Positions 52,865-64,000 of a DNA stretch of 64,000 nt are shown one piece after another. Position 1 is the stretch's first letter. The number at the start of each line of letters is the position of its first letter. The notes under the pieces are model-generated. The model was not told the DNA's origin. It worked only from the letters and a program-made list of their open reading frames with translations, and made no database searches. Position numbers and translations under genes: made by a program. The stretch spans positions 62,001 through 126,000 of the forward strand of contig OX596345.1 in NCBI GenBank assembly GCA_951394405.1, read 5' to 3'. This DNA comes from Coprinellus micaceus. Taxonomy: Eukaryota > Basidiomycota > Agaricomycetes > Agaricales > Psathyrellaceae.

Positions 52865-55060
52865 CTATGAGCTGGCCCGAGGATCGAAGTCGTCCACTCT
52901 GTCCCAGTCGCCCGGAGACAGAACCATTCCCATTTCGTGATCTTCACGGTTGGGTCCTGGCCATTGGATATCTTGTGGGTACCACCCGCCGGGGTTGGGG
53001 AACTTGGAACCATTGTTGTAGTCCGAGCTCCCAGAATCCGCAGGCTGGCTTCTAAGATTGCTGTCGCGATAGAACGAATAGTCGCCGGCCCACCCCGCAA
53101 GGGTCGAGAATGAGGTAGAGGTGGACATGTTGGTCGATGCGGGGGCGACCGGGGATAGTGGCTGATAGTAGTAGTTTGACGACATACCCTGCTGGTCCGT
53201 GGGGTGAGGAGGTGGATCGATGGTCTCTCCGAGGGTGTAGGTCCCGGGGAGATGGCAAGGCGGGTCGTCCAACGGATCATCCAGCATGGCCATTAGACCA
53301 TGCCGGCCTGAGGATGTAGTCCAAGAGGTGACCTCGCTACCGTTGCTGGGAAGGTCGCTCGAGTCGAAGTCCTGTTTGGGAAAGAAGGATCAGTGAGGAA
53401 GGGACCATGGAACAGCAGAGGGGGCTCACCTTGCCATAGGAATCGTATCCCATGACCGTCGCGTCAGTATCATACCCCATTTCACGAGGAAGGGGTTCGG
53501 GGCAGAGTTTCTCCGAAGGAGAAGCCTCAGAAAGTTCCGACGGCGGGGGATTCCATTGCCAGTACGACGGTTCAGGTTCACGGGGTGGAGGAGCTCGGGG
53601 ATCGTACGAAGAGACAGCCTCTTCAGGCCTCCAATCGGATTGTTGGGGAAAGCCGTAGGCCATAGGTGAATGGCGCACAGGCTCCTTGGCGTATCTATGC
53701 CGGATGGGGCTGCTGGTCGATATGGGAGCGGGCTGAAGGTTGGAATGGATAGAATGGCGGAGATCTGGAATAGAAGGAGAGTGATTCGAAGGAGAGGCTG
53801 AATGGTGAGGGGGTCGAGTAAACATCTGCGTCAAGGGCACTGTTGAAATGCGCCGAGGTAGGTTCGCGTGATGGACTAGAGAACCTGGGGGTGGGGGGAT
53901 CGAATCCGCAGAGACAGCGCTGGACGGTGATTGCGAGGGCGTAGGGGCGTAGCTCGGATCTGGAGATCCCTCTGCAGCGGAATTAGATGCAGTGGACTGT
54001 CGATCAGGGGACGATGCTTTCGAGGAGGCGTCGGAGGATTGAGGGGTTAATTGTGTACGATCGTCCATCGTTGGGGACTTCATTTCTAAGGACGTGGCGT
54101 TCCTCTTGTTGATGTCCTCCCACTCCTCGACCGCGAGCGTGAGCTGGGGCCCTTTCTTCCCTTCTCTGAGCAGGTTGGCGATCTTGACCCAGCGCTCATT
54201 GTCTTCTTCGGCGAAACGAGTGGACTCCTTCTCCTTTCCTTTGGCCTTTACAGACTTGGTGGGGACTGCGTCGCTGTTCTTCTCCTCGGTTGCTTCTGAG
54301 CTCGGTCCTGCTTCGGGTGCTGCGCTGACGGTAGTCTTACGGCGGTTTACGCTTCCAGCAGCGTTCTCCCTCGCCTTGGGTTTTCCGTTGTACTGATTTG
54401 GTCGAAAACGCCAGTCAGGGTACTCCTGGCGATGTCTTTCCCCAGCAGCAGCGGCTTTAGCTTCCCATTCTCGTTTTTCCTCGCCAGGAAGGCTGTTCCA
54501 GTAGGCGCCTATGAGGGTTCAGTGACTATATGGAGGTGAGCTCGTTCTGTAACGCACCAGCGATTTTCGAGAGGTTACTATGGTTGCCCTCGACCTTGTC
54601 TGGAATCTGCTGACTGCGAATGAACGAGGACCGGAAGAGGATGAAGGCGTTTGGGGGGCGTGGTATGTGGTCGCCCTTCTTGGCTTTGGCCCCACGTGTC
54701 GACTTGGAACGAGGCCGACCGGCGGATGTAGAGGGCATGGACTGTCGACCGTCTAGCGTGGTGGGTGACGACGGGGAGTTCGAGGAGGTCGTCGCGATGG
54801 GGTCTGTTGTTGAGGTGTTGGAGGAGGAAGGGATGGTGATTGTTGACGGGATTACCTGGGAAGAACCTATGTTCGCGAGGGAAGGAGAAGCAGTGTCGAG
54901 TAGGAACGTGTAATTCGATGACGGGTCTGGCTTGTCAGCGAGAGGCGGCATGCCTTTGGCGTGTTCAGAGGTGGGCCCGATTACGGCTGGGGGTGAGGCT
55001 GTGCGCACCGTCGTCCGCGACGTCCTCGCTGTTGAGGTCCTGGGGGTGGCGAATCTCCAT
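52865..55060 (-). CDS. HMG-box transcription factor (5' end unresolved)
   Basis: complement(join(52865..53371, 53430..54508, 54558..55060)) plus an unresolved first exon. The frame enters 54558..55060 at a splice acceptor needing two upstream nucleotides; no ATG was found in the obvious upstream exon. The HMG box is split by an intron: P-R-P-P-N-A-F-I-L-F-R-S-S, N-H-S-N-L-S-K-I-A-G, then A-Y-W-N-S-L-P-G-E-E-K-R-E-W-E. This is the MATA_HMG/SOX-type sequence-specific box. A basic stretch (K-S-T-R-G-A-K-A-K-K) precedes it. The C-terminal 400 residues are Pro/Ser/Asp-rich, disordered and acidic near the end, as in activation domains. A nuclear regulator is likely; target genes and any mating-type role are unknown. 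Confidence 0.88.
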
Positions 55061-57804
55061 CTGCCAAACGCAAAGATGCGTCAGGAGAAAGAAGGGGGAG
55101 GTCGTTGAGAACGCGACGCACCCGGAGAACAAGCGAATTTGATGAAAGCACCAGGAAATAACGGGGGTAGGGGTGACCGTGATGCGGGGCCAGCCAGATT
55201 GTCCTTTATGCTCGAAGCAGATTCCCACCGCTTGTGGGGAGCAAGGTCTGGGGGGGCTTCGAAACACGTCTGCGCTACCCTACTTCTGGGTGCTCCTCCT
55301 CATGTCCGACAGAGAATGTCTAAAGACAATAAGAAAGTAACCATCCATCGAGGTGTACGTTGACGGTGAATCGCTGATGCCCGAATTGCGACCATAGTGG
55401 ACCCAAGATACTGGGAACATCACCAACACCTATCCTCGGATGGGAATCTAGTCCCGGAGACTGGAACCCAGGACTTTGGCTCAACGTCTGGCTGAACGAT
55501 GACGTCCACATTTGCGTTGATTAAGTCTGGGAACGAGATAAGCACCCGATGTCCGGGAGTGAATAGGAAATTTCTGAAAACGAATTTCCCTTTTCTAAGG
55601 CTTATACCTCGAACCTCCTCCCATTTTCGCAGTGGCGACAAGCTGTGGAGGGTGTGGTCGAGGAGAAACGTCGACAGGTGGGAAAGCCGGCGACAGTTGG
55701 CCTGCCATCCCCCTGCCAAAATCGGTATGCTCACGTTCGAACCCCATCCGCCGCAAGTTTCGAGAGATAAGTCGGGTCTTACCCATCTCACCCTGCCTGC
55801 CCTGGTGGAGACGCCCATCCCTTCCCTCCCCAGGGTGAGTTATATTGTCAGCTTTACACCGCGGGCTGTATTTCCCCGACAACCAAAGGTATTCTTGACT
55901 AGTACCGTATGCTGCTCCTGCTTCTCTTCGTTGCGTCCATTGAGACGCATCTTTGGTAAATACTCATATTCTCACCGCTTCTCTCCCAAGTACTTCTCGG
56001 TCGACCATGGCGCACTCTAGCTGGGGCTATGTCGTTCGATTTTCCCTCCCTGCCAATCTCACCTTCATAAACATTTGGAACCGCATGATGCAACGTAAGA
56101 AAAATTCGAGATGAAATCGATATTATCTGGGCTTGAACGCGGCCTACTTCTTATCTGACGAGCTAGAGAATAACGCCACTCCCATTGGCACATCTAGAGC
56201 GTTTCTGACAACCCAAATCTCCTCGAGGCGCACATTTATGAACACCCCGAGTCATGGTTTGCCTTACCCATATCTAATCTCTAGGAAGGGATTGGCATTG
56301 ACTGAGAGACTCAGTCAACGTCGTGCACTGTATCCGAGATCATCGACGTCTCCCCAAGGACACCGCACCGGATATGCGGGCTCAAACTTCCCAGATAGGC
56401 CGGATCCAGCAACTCGTCCCATGGCCAAGTTGATCTCATCGTCTCTACCAGATTTGTGGTTCCCGTTGTTCTCTGCGCCGAGTTCTAAATTTCATTGTCG
56501 CCATCGCCATTGAGCGACACCAGCTGAGCAGCCGCCCCATGATACTCAAGAACTTTCTCGACGAAGCGACAGAGCTTGCCGCAATGTCTACAAATCGCAT
56601 CGATCCTGTACCTATCGATTATCCCTTGACGTTTTTCGAGAAATACACACGACGTTCTTGGAAATTGATTCGAAATTGCCCTGATTCTGGAACAGTGTTC
56701 TATTGGATAATTGTATCGTATCCCCGCACCCTTCGTGACTTCGTTGACATCCGTGTCCCAGGTGGCAAAAACCTTCACGTACGACCCCAGATGCGACGGG
56801 CTTCGCCGAGGGGAGACGAGTTCGCCAGATGGATGACACCGCGTCGCCCGTGTCCGGGATTTGTTGCTGTCTAGACTCTCTTCCAGTCGACTTCCAACCA
56901 AGTGTGATCTCGTCATTGGGCGGCCTCAGTGGAGTCAAAGCCCTCCCACCACCTTGGAATAGTCACAAGGGCGTGGCGTCCATGCCGCCTACGGCACAGT
57001 CGAGGGTTGCGAGGGTAAGCCAGGTCACAATCGATGAATTGACTGTAACGTACAGACCATCGATCGACGCCCTTCCGCTTCCCGCCTACCCTTACCCATG
57101 GTTCAGCCACCAAGTGTGTTCGAACACACTCGCAGTCGCAACAGCCGCTGCTAACGATATTTATCCGAAGACTGATACGGACCTTCGTATAAACACACCA
57201 TTTTAGGCCCGATGCACCCTCAAAAGGGCGGCCGCCTGGTGGTTAGAAACACATACGAGGATCTTCCTTCCTTCATCAAGAAATACTCCGCTTCTCCGTC
57301 ATCTCTCTCACATCTTCAGACATCTCCCCGCCTCAACATCATTCGAAGCGCCTTCCAAGCCGCGCTGCCACGGTTTGCAAGGATCTGGGGTGAAGGTTCC
57401 TTCCCATCCACTGCTCAACTCCGCGAATTGACTGGGAAGATCCTGGTAATTGTCATAGAGATCTGTATAAGCGCCTGGACCACCTCTCCGTTAACCACAA
57501 ATAGCTCTCGCTGCTCAGTATGGTGCGACCAACGGTTAATAGCTACCTCGGCATGATCGTGGTTTGATTGGTCGAGATGTTTGGTTCGTCGTGAAACTGG
57601 AATATCATGGTCATACAGTGGTGCACCGCAAGTATCAAGTGATACATCTGAATACAATTTGCCTTTGAATGGAACTGGTCGAAGATCGGAGGATTGAATG
57701 GTTCCGTCACCTTATCGTACACGATCGGGTTGATAAGCCGGACCCAAGGAAACACGACCCAAGGAAACACGAGGTTGCAACGCGGAGGAGGCATGGCCAG
57801 GGTG
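55061..57804. other. Spacer; no supportable gene beyond the missing HMG exon
   Basis: The first part must contain the 5' exon of the HMG gene; a donor GTGCGT at about 55122 is a candidate. From 55400 on, only short frames without motifs. Confidence 0.5.
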
Positions 57805-60472
57805 TCACAAGACGTAGCGAAAGTCGCGGTTCTCGACGTCAGTGAGATCAAGGAAAGCCTATTCGAGAGCGCTCAGAGGGTCAGCCAAAGAGCCTCCGCC
57901 AACGAGGAGACCTTCACCTTATCGACAAGCTGCTTCTCCACCGTCCCGTCCACCAGCTCCTTCTTCATGTACACTTCATCATACTTCTCGCTGCGGGGCT
58001 CTCTATCCCTTCGCCGATTCTCCAAATAAAGCATGGTGCGCAGAGCAAACAGGAGCACGGCGGAAACGAAAACGCACAGGGAGACTATTATCCATGGGAT
58101 TCGATTCCTATATTCGTCCCAAAGTGCAGGGTCGAGGAAATAATTAGCGATCAGAGTGCACACATAAGCGCCCACAAGTAGAGTGATTCCCGTACCTTGG
58201 CTGATACTGTTTCTTCCACATCAACGGACCTACGGCGAGTCCAAGGTACGCGGCTATCAGAACGATCGCATTCGTTGTAATACCTTGTGTGTCCATGCTC
58301 CGGTCAGTTGGCTGGCACCTCGAAGAAGAGAAGAGATAAATGGAATTAAATCCGTACGTTTAGTGTGGCCAGCCGTGAGCGAAGTAAGCCATCCCAGGAA
58401 GACTGTGTACGGGATGCTGACCCAGACTGAATGGAAATGGAAAAACCAGAGCCGTCAGCAATTTTCCGGGAACAAGGGAGGAAATGGGGGTAGCAACGAA
58501 CAACCTACAGGATAGCCAGTACATAAACAAAAGCGCCACCTTGTTCTCAGAAGGGAGGAGGTTGATCAGAATCGAGCCAACGAGCGGGGGAATCGACGTT
58601 ATAATCGTCGCATAGCCACGTCCAACCGCTGGGAGGCAAGACAGATAGATCCCAATCGAGATTCCGATAACTGGAGTGCTAAGATTAGCATCTTACCTCA
58701 CAGGTGGAATCGAGGCGACCATACCGGTAATCACACCGTCTGCACAGCTCAGAAGTGTTGTCTGAAGTGCATTGAACCCAAGCTGCGAGACGATGATTTG
58801 CTTCTGGAACGTCATCTGTGAATCGCACATTCTCCGGTCAGACGCTTCCCCGGAAAGCTAAATTCGTCGCGACTGGACCCACCGAAACGGGGACATGTCT
58901 ACAAGGACCCTTGCCTCAGTACTAGTGTGGCGCTCAATGTGTGCGGATGCTCACGACAGAAAGGCGAACCCCGCCATAACCCATAGTTTCGTTTCCTTAA
59001 CGGCCTCGATAAATCTAAGGGGAATAAGGCATCAGTTGGGGGAAGCAGAGACGACGGGCCCACTGGCAGGGACCACGTACTGTCCTCGTTTCCACCGTTT
59101 GTTCTCGACGCCGGATTGGTTGACCTTGATTCGCTGAACGGTCATCGATCTCTCTTCGGGAGTTAGGAACCGAGCAGAGGTCGGTGAATCGGGGAAGAAG
59201 AAGCTACAAGCAAGCGGCACAGCGAGGTCAGAGAAATCCTGAGAAGGCAATGCTAGAAAAACACACTAGAAAACTATCCCGAACAGGAAAGTGACCAGGC
59301 CCATTATGATCATCATCCTGCGTAGTCAATCGTTAGTGCCTGACGAATGAGCATTTGGCTAGTACGAACCACTGCCACGGCATAAGCTTCGTCCCCTGTA
59401 GATCGGAAGGTTGTAAGACCAGTTTTCACGGGAGGGGAAATGATTCATTAATACCGTTATATGAAGTAAACCGAATGCGACGAAGCCCAAAAAGCTGCTG
59501 CCAGCCATGCCCGCCATATCTAACAAATCATTTAGCTATACGGTCCTCGGATAAAAGAAAGTCGCCGCAACTTACACCAGTACCCAACCCGCTGCGTGTG
59601 CTCCTTCCTGGTGTAGAACATGGAGGTTACCAGCATGAATCCCGGGAGGATGACACCTGAGCGGGAAGGAAAGTCAGAGGTCGAAACGGAGGAGGGTCTA
59701 CGAGTGAGTAATGCGGCTTACTTTCACACATCCCTAGTACGATACGACATGCGACGAGGGCACCGAACGATGTGCATGCGGCATGGGCCATAAGTGCAGC
59801 AGACCATACAAAGATGTTAAGGCTGAGGGAAAGGTCACTGGCGTGGGGCGATCATAGGAGTTCCGCACGTACCTCATCCACTTTCCGATTGGGAAACGCT
59901 GAAGTGCGAGATTCTGAGGGTACTAGGGAATGGCCGTGGTCAAACGTCATCAGTGAAAGAAGGGTAGGACGCCTTGGACAGTACAACTCACCTCGAGAGA
60001 CAGGATGGTGATGTACAGGATAGTCGCAAGCCAGTTGAACTGGTCTTGCGTAAGGTTTGCTCCCTCGCTACGCAAAGCCGTCAAGGATGTCCAGGAAGGC
60101 CCATACACGCACTCACAAGATACCCAGAATAGCCGACTGGGCAACGACAACCTGGTCAGCAATCATGATCCTGCAAGATTGTTGACTCTGAGAGGCCGGA
60201 ATCTGCGAGCAGAAGACGGGGTACAAACACGAATGTGACTGGAAAGATGTCAGCACCGCATTCTGGATGAGGGGCAGTGGGGAGAGGAACGTACAGCACA
60301 TGAGAGGAAGGAGATGCCTGTCGATCTTCCGCCTGAGCCTCTCCGCGACCTTGGGATCTAGGTCCTCTGCTGCACCCTCTCCTGCTACCATGGCTGCAGT
60401 GTCTATATCTCGAGCCTGGACCGTAATCGAACGATCATGGGCATCGTCGAGCTCAATCTCGTTGGTCCCCAT
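57805..60472 (-). CDS. MFS transporter 1, allantoate-permease (DAL5)-like
   Basis: Multi-exon minus-strand gene from ATG 60472 to the stop at 57805. First exon 60295..60472 and last exon 57805..57858 are resolved; inner exons are given only as a span. The acidic N-terminus is followed by R-H-L-L-P-L-M-C, the usual start of TM1. Next comes L-T-Q-D-Q-F-N-W-L-A-T-I-L-Y-I (loop and TM2). The C-terminal side has the last TM (W-I-I-V-S-L-C-V-F-V) and the cytosolic tail L-E-N-R-R-R-D-R-E ... K-Y-D-E-V-Y. The last exon reads A-F-L-D-L-T-D-V-E-N-R-D-F-R-Y-V-L, typical of anion:cation symporters of this family. The substrate (allantoate, nicotinate or another carboxylate) cannot be told. R-R-K-I-D-R-H is continuous here, while MFS2 has an intron at this point. 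Confidence 0.9.
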
Positions 60473-61255
60473 GCTGTAGGTTCAAAGGAAACGTGAAGGA
60501 GGCAAGTAATACAAGCTCCCGATAGGGCGGGTGGTTAATAGGGTGGATTGCCTTGAGGAAACCCAATGTGCCATCTCGACATGTTATATGTCTCCTTTGA
60601 AACACCAAAGCTCGGACTCGGAATGAATTCGAATGGGAAGCTCTTTTTGTCGAGCTTCTGCTTCACAAGAAGTCGCCAAGTTCCAGTCAGCGAATGCCAA
60701 TTGAGATTGTGGGGCTCGTCAAGTGATCACGAACTCCTAGAGTAGTCATAGGTTAACCCGCTTTGATTCCTGAACAAGGAAGGGATGACTTACCGAAGAA
60801 GCAGACCCGTGGGCTCGCGTGGGACGACCTGGGAACCAGAAGACCGCACGGCACAAGTGACCACGTCTACTCAGGACAGAGGAGAGGTGGAGTACGTGGA
60901 GCACCGGCGCGAACGCTGAACTCGCTTGAAGAGGTTTCAGCCAAACTAGCGAGAGCAATATGCCCTCATGGTTCGCCCGTGCCGGCTGCTGTCATGTTCG
61001 TGGAGAGGAACGAACAACCCGGTCCTGATCAAGTTCGATCAGGCACACTCCAATTTCCCAGAGCCTCGATACCAAACATGCCCAAAGCGGGACCAAGCAA
61101 ACCGGATTTCGGAGCAGAGGTGCGGATCAGGGATGAAATAGGCGCCCAACGACACCAAAGGCAGGCTGTATGACAATCCTTACATGGTACATACAGTGAA
61201 AATGGGAAGCAGCCTGGATTCGTACTGAGGGGTTTTCTGAGGGACGCCTCTTCAC

Positions 61256-63858
61256 TCACAGGACGTAACGGAAGTCGCGATTCTCGACATCTGTGAGGTC
61301 CAGAAAAGCCTACAGCGAGGAGTTCAATTGCGAGTCCGTTGGCCTGAAGGGGAAGGATGACAGACCTTGTCGACTCGATGAATCGTGACAGTTCCATCGG
61401 AGGCGGCTTTTTCCACAAACACCTCGTCGTATTTTGTACTTCGTTGCTCTCGGTCGCGACGCTTGTTCTCCCGGTCCAACATGGTCCGCAAAATGAAAAG
61501 TAAAATCGCTCCAACGACGACGCACACCGAAACCACAATCCAAGGCACGCGGTTCCTTCAAAACGGTCAGATAGACCTTTAGCGAGGCAGGAACCAAAGT
61601 CCTACCTTGGCTGGTACTTCTTCCTCCACATCAGGGGACCGACCGCGAGCCCTGCGTAACCCGATATGAGAACGATTGTATTCGTTGTAATGCCTAGGTG
61701 GTGTGTCAGGTGGTGTTTCAGATGGAGTGGACACAAAGGAAATCGTACGCTTGGTGTGACCCGCTGACAGCGACGTGATCCACCCCAAGAAGATGGTGTA
61801 TGGACTGCTCACAGTGTCTACCAAGGAGCATTAGGGAGGGCGTTTAGAAAGAGGAGTATAGGAATAAGACGCACAAGACAGCCAGTACATGAAGAGCAGC
61901 GCAACCTTGTGCTTCGAGGGCAGGACATTGACGAGGATCGAGCCAACCAAGGGCGGTACGGACATGATGACCCCAGCGTACCCGTTGCCTATTGACGGTA
62001 TAGACGCCAGGTGAACACCAATTAGGATACCAAGCACTGCGGCGGTGGCTCATCAGCGTCCTTAAGCGGGAAACACGATGGGAAGAAGCGTACCAGCGAC
62101 CACTCCGTCAGCACAGCTCAGGAGGGTAGTCTGGATGGCGTTAAAACCTAACTGGCTAACGATAATTTGCTTCTGGAAGTTCATCTATAACCCGACGATC
62201 CAGTTAGGCGACAGTAACTTCAATGGTTCTGCAAGTTTGGGACTCACAGAAATGGGAACGTGACTCCGTGAAGGCGAATAGTGATAAGCACTAGGGCAGG
62301 CGAAGGTGGGGGATCTAGACTCACGAGAGGAACTGGAAGGCAGCCATAATCCAAACTTTGGGGTCCAATAAGGTCTCAATAAATCTACAGGGGGTAGAAT
62401 CGGTATCAGGGCGTGATGAAGAGGTCGCTTACTCACTGCTCTCTCTTCCACCTCTTGTTCTCTACCCCCGCTTGATTCACCTTGATACGCTGCACCGCCA
62501 AGGCTCGTTCCTCAGGATTGAGAAACCTCGCATTTGTCGGCGAGTCCGGGAAGAATATCCTAAGGGCACACAGTTCAGGATCGCCAAGGGGCGCTCGGGA
62601 TAAGGGTGGAGACATACAGGAAGACGATGGCATAGAGAAAGGTGACAATGCCCATGATGATCATCATCCTGTCCGTTGATCTTGATTAGCGCCCATAACT
62701 ACCAAGGCCTGAACGCAAATCCATCCACTCACCATTGCCACTGCATGAGCCTCGTTCCCTGAATAAGATTAAAAATGACAACTCTTTGCAGGGAGAGAAG
62801 GTGGTCTGGGCTCACCGTAACGTGGAGCAACCCGAACGCGACGAAACCCAAGCAACTGGCCCCAAACATGCCCGTCATATCTGTGGTAGGCCGGTCAGTA
62901 CATAAGGTGAGCGATACACATGCAGATCGATACTTACACCAGTACCCGACACGTTGGGTGTGCTCCTTCCGAGTATAAAACATAGACGTGACGATCATGA
63001 ACCCAGGAAGGATAACGGCTTTGTACGCAGTAAGATACCGGTTTTCACACCCTGTGGGAGGGAGAACCCACCTTCACATGCTCCGAGCACCATCCTACAC
63101 GCGACGAGAGCCCCGAACGACGTGGCCGCAGCATGGCAGAGTAGAGCTATAGACCAAATGAAGATGTTCAAGCTGATCCATTTCGCCACAGGGAACCTTT
63201 GCAACGCAAGGTTCTGTGGGTACTACAGAAGCGGGGCTGTAAGAAGGGGTGCAGTCCCACCACATCAAGGATTTTAAACCCACTTCAAAGGCCATGACCG
63301 AAATATAAAGCACTGTCGCGAGCCAGTTGAACTGATCCTGGTTAAGGTGCGCACCCGGGCTATTGACGAACATCACCAGGTGAGCTAGACCAAGAGTCGG
63401 TATGAACGACGTACAAGATACCGAGGATAGCCGACTGAGCAACTACGACTTGGTCTGAGAGCATGATCCTGCACGGATAGAGTGAGAGCGTTTAGAACTC
63501 AAGCCGAGGGGTCCAGCGGGCACGACGAACACGAATGTGACTGCATCAGAAGCCGTTGTTAGCTCGATATTTTGAAGGGGACAGTGGCACGACACCCCAA
63601 ACTCACAGCACATCAGAGGTAGGAGGTGCCTATCGACCTTGTTCCTACAATGCATTTCAGAGGTTCAAGACGTCGCATGGTAGAGGGCGAAGGGATTACT
63701 GACCTTAATCGTGTCGCAACATCGTCAGATAGCACCTCCGGGACATTCGCGTCGGCGACCACCATTGCGGCGACATCGACATCGCGAGCCTGCAGAACTA
63801 TTTGTGGATGGACATCGGGGTGCTTCTCAGAGTCTCCTAGATCCGACTTTGATGACAT
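61256..63858 (-). CDS. MFS transporter 2, tandem paralogue of transporter 1
   Basis: Multi-exon minus-strand gene from ATG 63858 to the stop at 61256. The last exon 61256..61309 encodes the same 17-residue C-terminus as transporter 1. Matching landmarks: K-V-D-R-H-L-L-P-L-M-C, L-N-Q-D-Q-F-N-W-L-A-T-V-L-Y-I, F-P-V-A-K-W-I-S-L-N-I-F-I-W (TM3), G-A-L-V-A-C-R-M-V-L-G-A-C-E-G (TM4 signature), W-I-V-V-S-V-C-V-V-V-G (last TM) and N-K-R-R-D-R-E. An extra intron (GTCAGT...TTGTAG) splits the first coding block before N-K-V-D-R. Same orientation as transporter 1 with 783 bp between them, consistent with a tandem duplication. Inner exon borders were not fixed. Substrate unknown. Confidence 0.9.
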
Positions 63859-64000
63859 CGGTAGACAACGTTGGGATCTAAGTGGAGAGGTAAGGCTACC
63901 TACGAGGAAGTAGGAAGGAGGTTCGGAAATGGAAGCTCTGCGAAGAGGTTAGTTATATGATTGGGCTTACGAAAGGGTGAGCGCATTCGACGGCCCACCC

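Noticed and set aside
1..64000. CRISPR arrays, operons, prokaryotic insertion sequences
   Set aside because: None seen; the gene structure is eukaryotic throughout.

Overview
This is nuclear DNA from a filamentous basidiomycete, most likely an Agaricomycete; I cannot name the genus from sequence alone. The signs are many short (about 45-75 nt) GT-AG introns, TATA-driven compact promoters, no operons, and gene types common in Agaricomycetes: a CorA-like Mg2+ transporter, DUF6699-type proteins, SDRs with a YNDYL motif, a GH30 beta-1,6-glucanase-like enzyme, an HMG-box regulator and DAL5-type MFS carriers. Gene models were built by hand from splice signals and reading-frame agreement. Where I give a complete join, the exon phases close.

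Layout. (1) 0-33.5 kb is an accessory-looking stretch. Single-copy genes (a Bub3-like WD40 checkpoint protein at 6.5-9.5 kb, a CorA-like transporter at 14.1-16.2 kb, an F-box-like protein at 17.7-19.4 kb) are interspersed with three small-protein families that I call A (five members), B (three) and C (three). A and C genes sit next to each other three times (C1/A3, C2/A4, A5/C3), and B2 is next to A5. This suggests that modules rather than single genes were duplicated. At 21.2-22.9 kb a 549-bp, nearly perfect inverted repeat carries the promoter and first exon of A4 in both arms. The 200-N gap in its loop is flanked by an exact 209-bp duplication, so the gap is probably an assembly artefact.

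(2) 27.8-35.4 kb holds two paralogous four-exon genes (R1, R2). Each encodes a signal peptide, an acidic segment, about 140 residues of Lys/Ala-rich basic sequence, and a C-terminal domain whose motif order resembles the RNase N1/T1 fold. I regard this as the most interesting candidate system in the window.

(3) 35.4-39.1 kb has no supportable gene. (4) 39.1-64 kb is denser and more conventional: a small secreted Cys-containing protein, a tandem SDR pair, a convergent DUF6699 pair, a 17-exon GH30 gene with a 17-nt micro-exon and a probable GC-AG intron, an HMG-box transcription factor, and a tandem pair of MFS transporters at the right end.

Together, the right half looks like ordinary fungal metabolism and regulation: glucan turnover, small-molecule uptake, oxidoreduction, transcription control. 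The left half looks like a duplicated, fast-evolving, lineage-specific compartment.
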